DNA from: Allolobophora icterica
Taxonomy: Eukaryota > Annelida > Clitellata > Crassiclitellata > Lumbricidae
NCBI GenBank assembly: GCA_963556255.1
Contig: OY744610.1
Location: 11,149,977 to 11,213,976 of the forward strand
DNA length: 64,000 bases
Reading direction: 5' to 3'
The notes under the pieces were generated by a model. It searched no databases and was not told the origin of the DNA. It saw only the letters and a list, made by a program, of their open reading frames with translations. Both the position numbers and the translations under genes were made by a program. This document shows, one piece after another, positions 62,381 through 64,000 of this stretch (position 1 is its first letter; each line of letters opens with the position of its first letter).

Positions 62381-62582
62381 AGAATTTTACGGGTAATACG
62401 ACACTGGCGTCTGAATTTGAGGAGATGTTGAGGTAATTGGTAACGGCGTAACTTTCCCTCCACAAAGTGGAGTGACCAATCCCCTCATCTGGTGTCAACT
62501 TCGACAAGATGGATGATGTCACCAATTTGTGAAACATAAAATAAATAGCAATTAAGCTCACGTTAAACCAGCCATTAGCAGT

Positions 62583-62720
62583 GGCGTACCGAAATGGGCA
62601 GAGGGATGAGTCGCCCCAGGCGGCACTCTTACAAGGGCGGGAAAATAGGGTTGAAGAAAAATAAGAAAAGAGTGAATTTTTGAGAAATAATGAAAAAGTA
62701 GAAGAGAAAGAAAGAAAACG
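62583..62720 (+). mobile_element. Left part of the 57.6 kb hAT MITE family
   Basis: CAGTGGCGTACCGAAATGGG, GAGTCGCCCCAGGCGGCA and AGGGTTGAAGAAAAATAA match 57607-57700 closely. No right end was found, so it is truncated. Confidence 0.85.
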
Positions 62721-63160
62721 TTTGCAGAGCATCGTAGTTCTCACAAAGTATCATTTTCTGTCGTTGAGTAAACAACAGCAGCTAATCTACTATAACGTAA
62801 TCGTTGAACTTCTAAAGCGCGACTGTAGCAATGCTCATTTATTATTAAGTACTTAAGAAGATTAAGTACTTTTACAGTTGGCCTATATGGAATGAATAGC
62901 CTCGCATTGTCTAGTACTCTAGCTGAGTTACCAAGTGACCAGAGGAATGACAATAAAATGCAGCATCAATTATTTCATTCACGATTAAATATATGCTTAT
63001 TGAAACGACTCCCTGTGTTTAGTGCTTCAATTCATGTAATTTTATACTGTTTTCTGTTGTATTTCACGGACAAGAGTCAATCGTGTAATGCTGCTAACAT
63101 GGTGGCATCTACATTGTCTTTCGGATTTCAACCTGGATTATCCAATAGATTAGGATCCTT

Positions 63161-63255
63161 GACACTTGAAGCGACCTTCGATTGATGTTTGGGCATGATG
63201 AAAACAACGCCACAGAAGTCTTTTTTTAGATTAGGATTAGATTAGATTGGATATG
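63161..63255 (+). repeat. Interspersed repeat D
   Basis: ACTTGAAGCGACCTTCGATT ... AACGCCACAGAAGTC ... GATTAGATTAGAT, shared with 15797-15880 and 47466-47550 and partly with 16012-16045 and 22641-22665. Confidence 0.7.
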
Positions 63256-63599
63256 CTGATGTTTTCAGTTGAGCACCTATAATTATCAACTTTAGGATAA
63301 TGAATCAAAGATGTAGCTCAAATGTATGTAGGCCTAGTGTTTCTAGTTCAAACTACAGGGACTACATAGGACTCTCCAATAGCTTGCTCTTACATTGTCT
63401 TTTCTTTTTGAATCTTTGACCACATGACTTTAGTGTTGTAATGATCGTTGATCTGTACGTACCTCTATCTCGTCTTCGTAGTAGTTGCTGTTTGACTATG
63501 TGTGATAACAAAGATCAATGGCGTCGCCCTCCTCCTTTTTCCAGGCTTGGGACTGGCACTGCCAGGGTACAAAAGAGTGGCAGAGTTATCTCATCTTTG

Positions 63600-63870
63600 T
63601 AGTTTTATCGGATGTCTCTATCTGTCAGTTTCTCTGTTGATCGGATAATTCTCCTTAACCTCATTTTCAAGTTGACTTGGCCTATTACTAGCTTGTGATC
63701 GGAACCGGTTTTTGGCATCGAATGATCTGCGATATGTTACACTTGAGCTCATGTTTTGTTTATTATGATATAGTTGATCAGGTTATGTGTATTTCCATCG
63801 GGTGATGTCAATGTCCATTTACTTTGTAGTTTATTTTGTTCGAAGAAAGTGTTCATTTTTTCGAGCTGTT
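63600..63870 (-). pseudogene. Decayed AP-endonuclease domain of an RTE-type LINE
   Basis: The minus strand reads WTLTSPDGNTHNLINYIIIN (about 63820-63760) and, after frame breaks, DHKLVIGQVNLKMRLRR (about 63700-63650). This is the endonuclease order W-T-SPDG-N-IDYI ... SDHxLV of RTE/CR1-type LINEs. It continues leftward into the small repeat at 63520-63580, so that repeat may be LINE-derived. Confidence 0.75.
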
Positions 63871-64000
63871 TTTAGCTACACCTGCATACCTACATGCATG
63901 CGCAAAATTTAGGCTATTCTAGCGTAGCACGGTAGCACCACAATCTGTTGACTGTGTGAAACGAGAATATCGTCATCGAAAGCATGCGCTTCAGAAAGGC

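Overview
This 64 kb window is metazoan nuclear DNA, probably from a marine invertebrate. The reasons are spliced GT..AG exons, many families of decayed non-LTR retrotransposons, hAT, piggyBac-like and Tc1/mariner DNA elements, tRNA-derived SINEs, very long microsatellites, and host genes with CARD, beta-propeller and Mab-21 domains. I see no bacterial, organellar or viral genes. The phylum cannot be fixed by eye. The palindrome TAGGCCTA is strongly over-represented (14 copies seen), which may be a clue to the lineage.

Layout. 1-22 kb is almost pure repeat: LINE fragments on both strands, a decayed Tc1/mariner copy (1.6-2.5 kb), about 600 bp of GA/GACAGA/TGCG repeats (7.2-7.8 kb), an RTE-clade LINE (10.3-11.3 kb), a 1.4 kb TTAA-bounded element inserted in a LINE (13.1-14.5 kb), a LINE carrying an exact hAT MITE insertion (16.7 kb) and a tRNA-derived SINE (17.8 kb). 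22.0-34.5 kb holds a plus-strand gene that I assemble from six exons with matching intron phases. It would encode about 568 residues: an MGxC lipid-anchor-like N-terminus, a small F-box-like helical module, a CARD, a short alpha/beta module and an NHL-type beta-propeller. Its introns are packed with piggyBac-like, foldback, RTE, LINE and hAT insertions. 34.5-42.5 kb is intergenic, with a CR1-like LINE (37.5-38.4 kb) and a 2.6 kb decayed hAT transposon (39.9-42.5 kb).

43-61 kb is a direct segmental duplication. Each unit holds one minus-strand, intronless gene for a Mab-21 / cGAS-like nucleotidyltransferase with a long helical C-terminus. Copy 1 (43240-46095) is open for 951 codons and keeps the GS and DxD catalytic motifs. 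Copy 2 (54278-57152) carries a frameshifting insertion of about 10 bp near 54.91 kb. Between the units lies an almost full-length non-LTR element with a restriction-like endonuclease, flanked on both sides by TAA microsatellite. The end of the window has more microsatellites and a decayed RTE endonuclease.

Biologically the window juxtaposes a membrane-anchor-like CARD/propeller gene with a pair of cGAS-like-receptor-type genes. Each has domains typical of innate immune signalling in invertebrates. That they act together is inference only.
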